64,000 nt of DNA from UWMA-0277 sp965183885 (GTDB taxonomy: Bacteria; Bacteroidota; Bacteroidia; Flavobacteriales; BACL11). Where the stretch lies: the NCBI GenBank assembly GCA_965183885.1, contig OZ238992.1, positions 682,001 through 746,000 on the forward strand. Reading direction: 5' to 3'. The translations under genes and the position numbers were made by a program. Shown piece by piece: positions 45,847 to 53,288 of this stretch; the stretch's first letter is position 1, and every line of letters starts with the position of its first letter. A model generated the notes under the pieces. That model was not told where the DNA came from, ran no database searches, and saw only the letters and a program-made list of their open reading frames with translations.

Positions 45847-46554
45847 TTAAAATTTAACGAGTGTACCTACATTAGCACCTTTACATACTTTTTCTAAGTT
45901 ACCTTCAATATTCATATTAAACACCTTAATTGGTAAGTTGTTTTCTTGGCAAAGTGTAAAGGCAGTTAAGTCCATTACACTCAATTTTTTCTGAAATACT
46001 TCATCAAAAGAAATTGTTTCGTACCTAGTAGCACTTGCATCTTTTTCAGGATCAGCAGTATAAATTCCATCTACTCTTGTTCCTTTTAAAATAACATCCG
46101 CCTCAACCTCAATAGCACGCAATGTAGCTGCAGTATCTGTTGTAAAATATGGATTTCCTGTTCCTCCTCCAAAAATCACTACTCTTCCTTTTTGCAAATG
46201 ACGCATTGCTTTTCTTCTAATATAAGGTTCAGCAACCTGCTCCATTCTAATAGCTGTAAGTAATCTTGTTTCTACATCAATAGACTCTAAAGCTGATTGT
46301 AAAGCCATACCATTAATAATAGTTGCAAGCATCCCCATATGATCACCTTGCACTCTATCAAACCCTGCTCCTTCCGATTGTATTCCTCTATAGATATTTC
46401 CTCCTCCAATTACAATTGCTACTTCAATTCCTTGTTTAATAATTGCATCTATTTCACTAGCGTAACTGCTTAATACTTTTGAATCAATTCCATATTCTCC
46501 ATCTCCCATTAAAGCTTCTCCGCTTAATTTTAAAAGTATTCTTTTATATTCCAT
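45847..46554 (-). CDS. pyrH: UMP kinase
   Basis: A 235-residue amino acid kinase-fold enzyme that phosphorylates UMP to UDP. The start YKRILLKLSGEALMG, the glycine loop VIGGGNIYRG, DHMGMLATIINGMALQ, and FGGGTGNPYFTTDTAATLRA are intact. It has its own promoter box (46574-46581) after the tsf terminator. Confidence 0.95.
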   Translation of the reverse strand: MEYKRILLKLSGEALMGDGEYGIDSKVLSSYASEIDAIIKQGIEVAIVIGGGNIYRGIQSEGAGFDRVQGDHMGMLATIINGMALQSALESIDVETRLLTAIRMEQVAEPYIRRKAMRHLQKGRVVIFGGGTGNPYFTTDTAATLRAIEVEADVILKGTRVDGIYTADPEKDASATRYETISFDEVFQKKLSVMDLTAFTLCQENNLPIKVFNMNIEGNLEKVCKGANVGTLVKF

Positions 46555-46573
46555 AGTTGTTAAAAAAGTTGCT

Positions 46574-46581
46574 CAAAGATA
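46574..46581 (-). promoter_or_regulatory. TAnnTTTG box for pyrH-frr
   Basis: Minus-strand TATCTTTG, 19 nt before the pyrH ATG. Confidence 0.65.
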
Positions 46582-46629
46582 GGGAATTCCACTAAAGCAA
46601 AGGAAACTGTAGTTCGGATTTTTATAAAC

Positions 46630-46660
46630 AAAAAAAACCACCCTAAAAGGATGGTTTTTA
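46630..46660 (-). terminator. Terminator after tsf
   Basis: The stem AAACCAcCCT/AGGaTGGTTT with one mismatch and T-runs, 21 bp past the tsf stop codon. Confidence 0.8.
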
Positions 46661-46681
46661 TACTATTTTAAAGCGCTTAGA

Positions 46682-47647
46682 TTAACCTAAAGCTACTCTT
46701 TTAAAGCTACTTACAGCAACATCACCATAAGTATTAATATAATCTGCTACATTCTTACTTTCATCTTTAATGAAGTTTTGATCTAATAAACATTGTTCTT
46801 GATCAAGAGTTGTATTATCAGAAACAAAACGCTCCATTTTTCCAGGAATAATTCTGTCCCAAATTTGCTCTGGCTTACCTTCAGCTTTCAATTCTGCCTT
46901 AGCAGCTTCTTCAGCAGTAGCCATTACTTCTTCAGATAATTGCGACATAGAAATATACTGAGGAATGTTTTTAAGTGTTTTACCTAATCTACCTAACTCA
47001 ATATTTTCTTTCTCAATTACAGCAATTCTAGCCTCAGTTTCTGAAGCAACAAATGCTGCATCAAAATCTTTATATGATAAAGTAGTTGCACCCATTGATG
47101 CAGCTTGCATAGCTAAATCTTTAGTTAATTCTTCTGCTTTATCAATTGAAGAAGTTAAACCAACGATAGCAGCAATTTTACCACCATGAATATAAGACCC
47201 TACATAAGGAGCTTCTACTCTTTCAAATGCTGAGATATCTAATTTTTCACCAATAACTCCAGTTTGCTCAATTAACTTATCAGCTACTGACATTCCGTTA
47301 AAATCAGCTGCTAAAAAAGTTTCTTTACTTTCATGACCTAAAGCAATATCAGCAAACTCGCTTGCTAATTCTTTAAATGAATCATTTTTTGCAACAAAAT
47401 CAGTTTCACAAGCTAATACAATTGCAACACCAACAGTATTATCACTGTTAATTTTTGCAGTTGCAATACCTTCAGTTGCGTCTCTATCAGCACGCTTTGC
47501 AGCTACTTTTTGTCCTTTTTTTCTTAGTACAGTAATTGCTGCTTCAAAATCGCCATTAGCCTCAACTAATGCTTTTTTACAATCCATCATTCCTGCACCT
47601 GTTTGCTTTCTTAATTTGGCTACATCAGCCGCTTTAATTGCTCCCAT
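46682..47647 (-). CDS. tsf: Elongation factor Ts
   Basis: A 321-residue nucleotide exchange factor for EF-Tu. N-terminal UBA-like domain with KLRKQTGAGMMDCKKAL (about 11-27), the TDFVAKND motif (about 81-88) and dimerisation-type repeats. It follows rpsB by 30 nt, the near-universal order. Confidence 0.95.
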   Translation of the reverse strand: MGAIKAADVAKLRKQTGAGMMDCKKALVEANGDFEAAITVLRKKGQKVAAKRADRDATEGIATAKINSDNTVGVAIVLACETDFVAKNDSFKELASEFADIALGHESKETFLAADFNGMSVADKLIEQTGVIGEKLDISAFERVEAPYVGSYIHGGKIAAIVGLTSSIDKAEELTKDLAMQAASMGATTLSYKDFDAAFVASETEARIAVIEKENIELGRLGKTLKNIPQYISMSQLSEEVMATAEEAAKAELKAEGKPEQIWDRIIPGKMERFVSDNTTLDQEQCLLDQNFIKDESKNVADYINTYGDVAVSSFKRVALG

Positions 47648-47677
47648 TTTATACTTTCTTTTCTAAAAAATTAATAC

Positions 47678-48430
47678 TTATTTTTCTTCAGCTATTTTCT
47701 TAGCTTTATCTTGTTTTTCTACTGCTTTTTTATCTTGATCAGCAGCTCTTTCTTCTAATCCTTCAGTAATTGCTTTACTTACAATAGATAAGATACACTC
47801 AATAGATTTTGAAGCATCATCATTAGAAGGAATAGGGAAACTTACTTGGCTAGGGTTAGTATTAGTATCATTCATTGCAAATGAACGAATAGCTAATTTA
47901 TTAGCCTCAGCTAAAGCAATATGCTCTTTATTAGTATCAACGATAAAGATTGCCTCTGGCATTCTTGTCATTTTTACAATAGAACCTAAGTTTAAGTCTA
48001 GTTTTGCTCTTTGTCTATCAATTTGTAAACGCTCTCTTTTTGATAAAGAATCGAATGTACCATTCTCTTTCATTTTATCAATAGTTTGCATTTTTTTGAT
48101 TGACTTACGGATAGTAGCAAAGTTAGTTAATAAACCACCAGGCCATCTTTCAGTAATATAAGGCATGTTTAAAGCTTGAGCTGTTTCAGCAACTAAACCT
48201 TTAGCCTGTTTTTTAGTAGCAACAAATAAAATCTTTTTACCTGATTTTGCAATTTGTTTTAAAGCTGCAGCAGCATCTTCTGCCATTGCTACAGTTTTAT
48301 TTAAATCAATAATGTGTATCCCATTTTTCTCCATAAATACATAAGGAGCCATTGCTGGGTTGTACTTCTTTTTTAGGTGACCAAAATGTACACCTGCTTG
48401 TAATAATTCTTGGAAGTTTGTTCTTGCCAT
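47678..48430 (-). CDS. rpsB: 30S ribosomal protein S2
   Basis: A 250-residue protein. FQELLQAGVHFGHLKKKYNP, KILFVATKKQAK, RWPGGLLTNF and IFIVDTNKEHIALAEA are standard. I choose the ATG at 48430 (MARTNFQ); nine codons upstream are non-homologous. The last 25 residues are charged (Lys/Glu/Asp), a usual Bacteroidota extension. Confidence 0.95.
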   Translation of the reverse strand: MARTNFQELLQAGVHFGHLKKKYNPAMAPYVFMEKNGIHIIDLNKTVAMAEDAAAALKQIAKSGKKILFVATKKQAKGLVAETAQALNMPYITERWPGGLLTNFATIRKSIKKMQTIDKMKENGTFDSLSKRERLQIDRQRAKLDLNLGSIVKMTRMPEAIFIVDTNKEHIALAEANKLAIRSFAMNDTNTNPSQVSFPIPSNDDASKSIECILSIVSKAITEGLEERAADQDKKAVEKQDKAKKIAEEK

Positions 48431-48531
48431 GTTTACTTTCTTTTTGTTGTTAAGCAACTGCCTGGTAGAAGTAATATACTTGTCCTTGCAGTTTAGATGC
48501 TAAACATTTATTAATAAATTGATTGGTTGTT

Positions 48532-48918
48532 CTATCTTTTAACCCACTGGAATTTCTTCCTTGCTTTCTTTTGCCCTGGTTTTTTACGCTCAACTACTCT
48601 TGCATCTCTAGTAAGCATTCCTTCAGCTTTTAAAGCAGGTCTATTTTCAGCATCCATTTCGCAAATAGCTCTTGAGATTGCTAAACGAATTGCTTCTGCC
48701 TGACCAGTAGTACCACCACCATTAACATTTACTTTTACATCAAACTTTCCAGCAAGATCAGCGATATTAAATGGTTGTTCTAACTTAAACTGCATTGTGT
48801 CAACTGGAAAATACTCTTTGTAATCTTTATCGTTTACAGTAATATTTCCTTTTCCTTCTGTAATATAGATTCTAGCAACTGATGCTTTTCTTCTACCAAT
48901 AGTGTGAATTGTTTCCAT
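48532..48918 (-). CDS. rpsI: 30S ribosomal protein S9
   Basis: A 128-residue protein. GRRKASVARIYI near the start and the KKPGQKKARKKFQWVKR tail, whose final Lys-Arg reaches the ribosomal P site, are intact. It follows rplM by 3 nt. Confidence 0.95.
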   Translation of the reverse strand: METIHTIGRRKASVARIYITEGKGNITVNDKDYKEYFPVDTMQFKLEQPFNIADLAGKFDVKVNVNGGGTTGQAEAIRLAISRAICEMDAENRPALKAEGMLTRDARVVERKKPGQKKARKKFQWVKR

Positions 48919-48921
48919 AGT

Positions 48922-49377
48922 TTATTTCAAGTCGTTTAAGTTAAGTGCTTTAGGCTTTTGAGCTTCTTGCTCGTGCTCTGCACCTGCATAAATGTAACAA
49001 TTCTTTAAAATTGCCGCACCTAATTTATTTTTAGGAAGCATCCCTCTAACTGCATGCTTAACAACAGATGTTTCATCTTTTGATAACATTTCAGCAGGAG
49101 AAATTCTTTTTTGACCACCTGGGTAACCAGTATGACTAAAGATTCTTCTATCTTCCATTTTATTTCCTGTCATTACAACTTTAGCTGCGTTAATGATAAC
49201 TACGTAATCACCACAATCAGCATGAGGAGTAAAATTTGTCTTGTATTTTCCTCTTAAAACTTTGGCAATTTTTGATGCCATTCTTCCTAGAGTTTGACCA
49301 TCAGCATCAACAACAAACCATTCTTTGTTTGCCGTTTCTTTGTTTGCTGATAAAGTCTTGTAACTTAATGTATCCAC
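48922..49377 (-). CDS. rplM: 50S ribosomal protein L13
   Basis: A 151-residue protein with KEWFVVDADGQTLGRMASK, GKYKTNFTPHADCGDYVV, GYPGGQKRISPAEM and HAVRGMLPKNKLG. The start is a GTG at 49377 giving V/M-DTLSYKTLSANKE, exactly where Bacteroidota L13 begins; there is no ATG upstream in frame, and a TTG at 49416 is the promoter box. It leads the rplM-rpsI-rpsB-tsf run. Confidence 0.92.
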   Translation of the reverse strand: MDTLSYKTLSANKETANKEWFVVDADGQTLGRMASKIAKVLRGKYKTNFTPHADCGDYVVIINAAKVVMTGNKMEDRRIFSHTGYPGGQKRISPAEMLSKDETSVVKHAVRGMLPKNKLGAAILKNCYIYAGAEHEQEAQKPKALNLNDLK

Positions 49378-49421
49378 TATATATATGTTTTTTAGTCCTT
49401 TATAAAAGGGCTGCAAAATTA
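49378..49421 (-). promoter_or_regulatory. rplM promoter and short leader with hairpin
   Basis: The box TAATTTTG (49421 to 49414) gives a leader of roughly 30 nt. The leader contains the CCTTT/AAAGG hairpin (49397-49409) followed by an AT-rich stretch and the GTG start. A ribosomal-protein leader class called L13-Bacteroidia has been described; whether this is one I cannot tell by eye. Confidence 0.5.
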
Positions 49422-49449
49422 CACTTTTTTTTAATGCTGCAAAATATTA

Positions 49450-50649
49450 TTAACTATTATTGTTTATAACATTTAACTCTTTTCCAATCTTAGTAAAGGC
49501 AGCCACTGCTTTATCCAAGTTTTCGCGGCTATGTGCAGCCGATATTTGAACCCTTATTCTTGCTTGTTCTTTAGGAACCACAGGGTAAAAGAAACCAATT
49601 ACATAAATTCCTTCTGCTAATAATTTATCTGCCATTTCTTGCGAAAGTTTGGCATCATACAACATTACAGGAACAATTGCATGCACTCCTTTTTTAATAT
49701 CAAAACCTGCTTCGGTCATTTTTGCTCTAAAATATTGTGTATTTTCTTCCAACTTATCACGTAACACTGTAGTGTCACTTAATAAATCAATTACCTTAGT
49801 AGCAGCTCCAACAATTGATGGTGCTAAAGAATTAGAGAACAAATAAGGACGAGAACGCTGACGTAACATGTCAATAATTTCTTTTTTACCTGAAGTAAAA
49901 CCACCCATAGCTCCTCCTAAAGCTTTTCCTAAAGTAGAAGTAATAATATCAACCCTTCCCATAACATCGCAATGTTCATGTGTCCCTCTTCCTGTTTTTC
50001 CTACAAAACCTGTTGAGTGAGAATCATCTACCATTACTAATGCATCGTATTTTTCTGCTAAGTCACAGATTTTATCCAATTGTGCTAAATAACCATCCAT
50101 AGAAAACACTCCATCAGTAACAATAATACGGTTTCTTTGATCTTGAGCTTTTATTAATTGAACTTCCAAATCTTCCATATCATTATTTGCATAACGGTAA
50201 CGTGCAGCCTTACACAAACGCACTCCATCAATAATTGAAGCATGATTTAAGGCATCTGAAATAATAGCATCTTCTTTCCCAAATAAAGGCTCAAACACTC
50301 CTCCATTTGCATCAAAAGCTGCTGCATATAGTATAGTATCTTCCATTCCTAAAAAATTAGAAATTTTTGACTCTAAGTTTTTATGAATATCTTGAGTACC
50401 ACAAATAAAACGCACTGATGACATTCCATAACCATGCGTATCCAAAGCATCTTTTGCTGCTTGAATCACCTCAGGATGAGAAGACAGTCCTAAATAATTA
50501 TTTGCACAAAAGTTCAACACCTCTTCCCCAGTACTTACTCTAATACTTGCTCCCTGGGGATTGGTAATTATTCTTTCTTTTTTAAATAAACCAGCATCTT
50601 CAATAGTTGCTAATTCATCTTGTAACTGTTTTTGGAATTTTCCTAACAT
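49450..50649 (-). CDS. kbl: Glycine C-acetyltransferase (2-amino-3-ketobutyrate CoA ligase)
   Basis: A 399-residue PLP enzyme of the alpha-oxoamine synthase family. FCANNYLGLSSHPEV (about 41-55), DGVFSMDG, MVDDSHSTGFVG and the Schiff-base Lys motif TSTLGKALGGAMGG (Lys near 245) are intact. It interconverts 2-amino-3-oxobutyrate plus CoA with glycine plus acetyl-CoA in threonine breakdown. Serine palmitoyltransferase-like relatives exist, but the close fit to Kbl (RFICGTQDIHKNLESKI) favours this call. The ATG at 50649 (MLGKFQKQL) is the start. Confidence 0.9.
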   Translation of the reverse strand: MLGKFQKQLQDELATIEDAGLFKKERIITNPQGASIRVSTGEEVLNFCANNYLGLSSHPEVIQAAKDALDTHGYGMSSVRFICGTQDIHKNLESKISNFLGMEDTILYAAAFDANGGVFEPLFGKEDAIISDALNHASIIDGVRLCKAARYRYANNDMEDLEVQLIKAQDQRNRIIVTDGVFSMDGYLAQLDKICDLAEKYDALVMVDDSHSTGFVGKTGRGTHEHCDVMGRVDIITSTLGKALGGAMGGFTSGKKEIIDMLRQRSRPYLFSNSLAPSIVGAATKVIDLLSDTTVLRDKLEENTQYFRAKMTEAGFDIKKGVHAIVPVMLYDAKLSQEMADKLLAEGIYVIGFFYPVVPKEQARIRVQISAAHSRENLDKAVAAFTKIGKELNVINNNS

Positions 50650-50669
50650 AATTTTATTTTTTGGGAGAG

Positions 50670-50677
50670 CAAAAGTA
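50670..50677 (-). promoter_or_regulatory. TAnnTTTG box for kbl
   Basis: Minus-strand TACTTTTG, 20 nt before the ATG at 50649. Confidence 0.65.
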
Positions 50678-50684
50678 CACAAAT

Positions 50685-50712
50685 AAAAAAAGGAGGCAAA
50701 AGCCTCCTTTTT
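50685..50712 (-). terminator. Terminator of gdhA
   Basis: The stem AAAAAAAGGAGGC/GCCTCCTTTTT with an AAAA loop, 21 bp past the gdhA stop. It lies just before the kbl promoter. Confidence 0.92.
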
Positions 50713-50732
50713 AAATATTATAGCATTGTAAA

Positions 50733-52067
50733 TTAAACCAATCCTTGTGCTAGCATTGCATCTGCAACTTTAATAAATCCAGCAACATTTGCTCCTTTTA
50801 CATAATCAACATACTCTCCATCTCTACCGTGAGTAACACAAGCAGTATGGATGCTGTTAATAATTGATTTTAATTTCTCATCAACTTCTTCTCTTGTCCA
50901 GTTGTAACGCATAGAGTTTTGGCTCATTTCTAAACCAGAAACTGCTACCCCGCCAGCATTAGCTGCTTTACCAGGAGCAAATAAGATTCTTGCTTTTTGG
51001 AATACTGCAACAGCCTCAGGAGTACAAGGCATATTAGCTCCTTCACATACTACCTCACAACCACTAGATACTAAATCTTGTGCTGCTAACTCATCAACTT
51101 CATTTTGCGTTGCACAAGGTAAAGCTACATCAACTTTTATTCCCCAAGGCTTTCCTTCGTGGAACTCACAGTTGTATTTATCAGCATACTCAGAAATTCT
51201 TCCTCTTCTTACATTTTTAAGATCCATTAAAAATGCTAACTTCTCTGTAGTAAACCCTTCTGGGTCATAAATAAATCCTGAAGAATCAGATGCTGTAACA
51301 ACTGTACCACCAAATTCAATTACTTTTTCAATTGCATATTGAGCAACATTACCTGATCCTGAAACTGCAACTCTTTTGTTGTTAAAGTTTTTACCAGCTG
51401 TTTCTAACATCTCTTTTGCAAAATATACACAACCATAACCTGTTGCTTCTGGACGAATTAATGAACCTCCAAACTCTGGAGACTTACCAGTAAGTACACC
51501 CGTAAATTCATTTCTTAATCTTTTATATTGTCCAAACATGAAACCAATTTCTCTACCACCAACACCTATATCTCCAGCAGGAACATCAGTGTTTGGTCCA
51601 ATATGACGAGAAAGCTCAGTCATAAACGATTGACAGAATCTCATAATTTCACCATCAGATTTACCTTTAGGATCAAAATTAGAACCTCCTTTACCACCAC
51701 CCATAGGAAGTGTAGTTAATGAGTTTTTAAATACTTGCTCAAAAGCTAAGAACTTAAGAATAGAAAGGTTTACTGAAGGATGGAAACGCAAACCACCTTT
51801 ATAAGGTCCAATAGCAGAATTCATTTCAATTCTGTATCCTCTGTTTACTTGAATAGCTCCATTATCATCACACCATGGAACACGGAACATAATTACTCTT
51901 TCCGGCTCAATCATTCTTTCTAAAATTTTCTTTCCTTGAAACCTAGGTGTTGTTTCAATAATAGGGATTACTGTTTCAGCAACCTCTTCTACCGCTTGTA
52001 GAAATTCTGTTTCCCCTGGGTTTAATTCCTCTACCCAGTTCATGAAATCATGGATTTTTTGTTCCAT
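50733..52067 (-). CDS. gdhA: Glutamate dehydrogenase, NADP-type hexameric
   Basis: A 444-residue enzyme that links 2-oxoglutarate and ammonia to glutamate. PLMGGGKGGSNFDPKGKSDGE is the catalytic Lys segment (shown here as GGGKGGSNFDPKG); DVPAGDIGVGGREIG, the GSGNVAQYAIEKV Rossmann loop and NAGGVAVSGLEMSQN follow. Length matches the 445-residue class-I family. The ATG at 52067 (MEQKIHDFMNW) is the homologous start. It draws on the same 2-oxoglutarate pool as SucA and KorAB. Confidence 0.95.
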   Translation of the reverse strand: MEQKIHDFMNWVEELNPGETEFLQAVEEVAETVIPIIETTPRFQGKKILERMIEPERVIMFRVPWCDDNGAIQVNRGYRIEMNSAIGPYKGGLRFHPSVNLSILKFLAFEQVFKNSLTTLPMGGGKGGSNFDPKGKSDGEIMRFCQSFMTELSRHIGPNTDVPAGDIGVGGREIGFMFGQYKRLRNEFTGVLTGKSPEFGGSLIRPEATGYGCVYFAKEMLETAGKNFNNKRVAVSGSGNVAQYAIEKVIEFGGTVVTASDSSGFIYDPEGFTTEKLAFLMDLKNVRRGRISEYADKYNCEFHEGKPWGIKVDVALPCATQNEVDELAAQDLVSSGCEVVCEGANMPCTPEAVAVFQKARILFAPGKAANAGGVAVSGLEMSQNSMRYNWTREEVDEKLKSIINSIHTACVTHGRDGEYVDYVKGANVAGFIKVADAMLAQGLV

Positions 52068-52108
52068 TTTATTTAATTTTTTTGTTATTTTTTTAATTAA
52101 AATTTCGG

Positions 52109-52116
52109 CAAATGTA
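52109..52116 (-). promoter_or_regulatory. TAnnTTTG box for gdhA
   Basis: Minus-strand TACATTTG, 41 nt before the ATG at 52067. Confidence 0.6.
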
Positions 52117-52143
52117 TAGTATTTTTCCAAATAGAAATATGCT

Positions 52144-53244
52144 TTACATACTCTTCTTATAAATTTTTCCTGGCAATGAAGTAATTAAACCTTTAAATTC
52201 TGCTTTTAGAAGTTCATTTGCTACCTTTGAAAATCCCCAACTCAACTTATTAACTAAAGCATCAATATGCATTTCATTTTTTGATAATGCATCTATTATT
52301 TTTTGCTCATCATCATTAAGCTCAATAAAAATACTTTGCTGCACACTTTTTATTTTTACATCCCAATTTAAACCTTTAATAACATCCTTAGCAGACTCTA
52401 ATAAAATTGCACGCTGTGTTTTTATCAAATAATTACATCCTTTTGCAGCACTATTATCAGGGCTTCCAGGAACTGCAAATACTTCACGATTGTAGGAGTT
52501 GGCAATATCAGCAGTAATTAATGAACCTCCTTTTGCAGCGCTTTCAACAACTATAGTTGCATCAGATAGTCCTGCAACAATTCTATTTCTTTTTGGAAAA
52601 TTCTGCCTATCAGAATTTATCCCCTTAATAAACTCCGTTAGTAAGCTCCCATTATTAGAAATCGTTTTAGCAAGAGTACTATGAGCAGCAGGGTAAACTC
52701 TATCCAAATCATGAGCAAATACAGCTATAGTTTTTAAACCAAACTTTAAAGCTGCTTTATGTGCTGCAACATCAATTCCATAAGCCAATCCACTTACAAT
52801 TACTGGATTATACACTGCTAATTCTTTAACTAACTGTTCTGTAAATTGTTTGCCAAATGCAGTAGCTTTCCTAGTCCCCACTATACTAATAAACTTATCA
52901 TGCTCAAAGTTAATTGTTCCTTTATAATATAAATTTAATGGAGCGTCCTCACATTGCTTTAACCTATAAGGATATTGTTTATCTGTATAAAATAAATGAT
53001 TTACTTTTTCTTTCTTGACATAAGAAAGTTGTTCCTCTGCTCTTTCTAAAGCATCAGTATTTAATATTGCATTTACTAATACCTTCCCTACGCCATTTAT
53101 TTTCTCTAATTGTGATTGCTTTGCAAAAAAAACTGATTTAGCACTACCAAAATGTGCCAATAGTTTTTTACCTACAACATCACCAACACCTTCAATTAAC
53201 GAAAGTCCTATTTGATATTGTTTTTCATCTTCTTGTGCTTCCAT
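52144..53244 (-). CDS. dprA: DNA-processing protein DprA
   Basis: A 366-residue protein that loads RecA on single-stranded DNA in natural transformation. N-terminal helix-hairpin-helix part (GVGDVVGKKLLAHFGS, KINGVGKVLVNAI), Rossmann domain with VGTRKATAFG, VSGLAYGIDVAAHKAAL, NRIVAGLSDATIVVESAAKG (20 residues) and FAVPGSPDNSAAKGCNYLI, and a C-terminal winged helix (about 310-366). It is complete. The ATG at 53244 lies 1 nt past a minus-strand TAnnTTTG match. Confidence 0.95.
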   Translation of the reverse strand: MEAQEDEKQYQIGLSLIEGVGDVVGKKLLAHFGSAKSVFFAKQSQLEKINGVGKVLVNAILNTDALERAEEQLSYVKKEKVNHLFYTDKQYPYRLKQCEDAPLNLYYKGTINFEHDKFISIVGTRKATAFGKQFTEQLVKELAVYNPVIVSGLAYGIDVAAHKAALKFGLKTIAVFAHDLDRVYPAAHSTLAKTISNNGSLLTEFIKGINSDRQNFPKRNRIVAGLSDATIVVESAAKGGSLITADIANSYNREVFAVPGSPDNSAAKGCNYLIKTQRAILLESAKDVIKGLNWDVKIKSVQQSIFIELNDDEQKIIDALSKNEMHIDALVNKLSWGFSKVANELLKAEFKGLITSLPGKIYKKSM

Positions 53245-53245
53245 A

Positions 53246-53261
53246 CAAAACTATATATTTG
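53246..53261. promoter_or_regulatory. Abutting divergent promoter boxes, dprA and TonB receptor
   Basis: Plus-strand TATATTTG (53254-53261) has a TTG 18 nt upstream (53233-53235) and lies 27 nt before the receptor ATG, so it looks genuine. Minus-strand TAGTTTTG (53253 to 53246) touches it and lies only 1 nt from the dprA ATG; with the usual start point it would transcribe from inside the gene, so it may be a chance match. Confidence 0.5.
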
Positions 53262-53288
53262 TCATATTAAAAATCACCCTGTAAATAT

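Noticed and set aside
30794..50682. TTG start codons giving N-terminal extensions of nfu (30794), korA (32712), sucA (40471), rplM (49416), kbl (50682)
   Set aside because: These TTGs lie in or just before the TAnnTTTG promoter boxes, and the added residues have no family homology. Downstream ATG or GTG starts fit the protein families.
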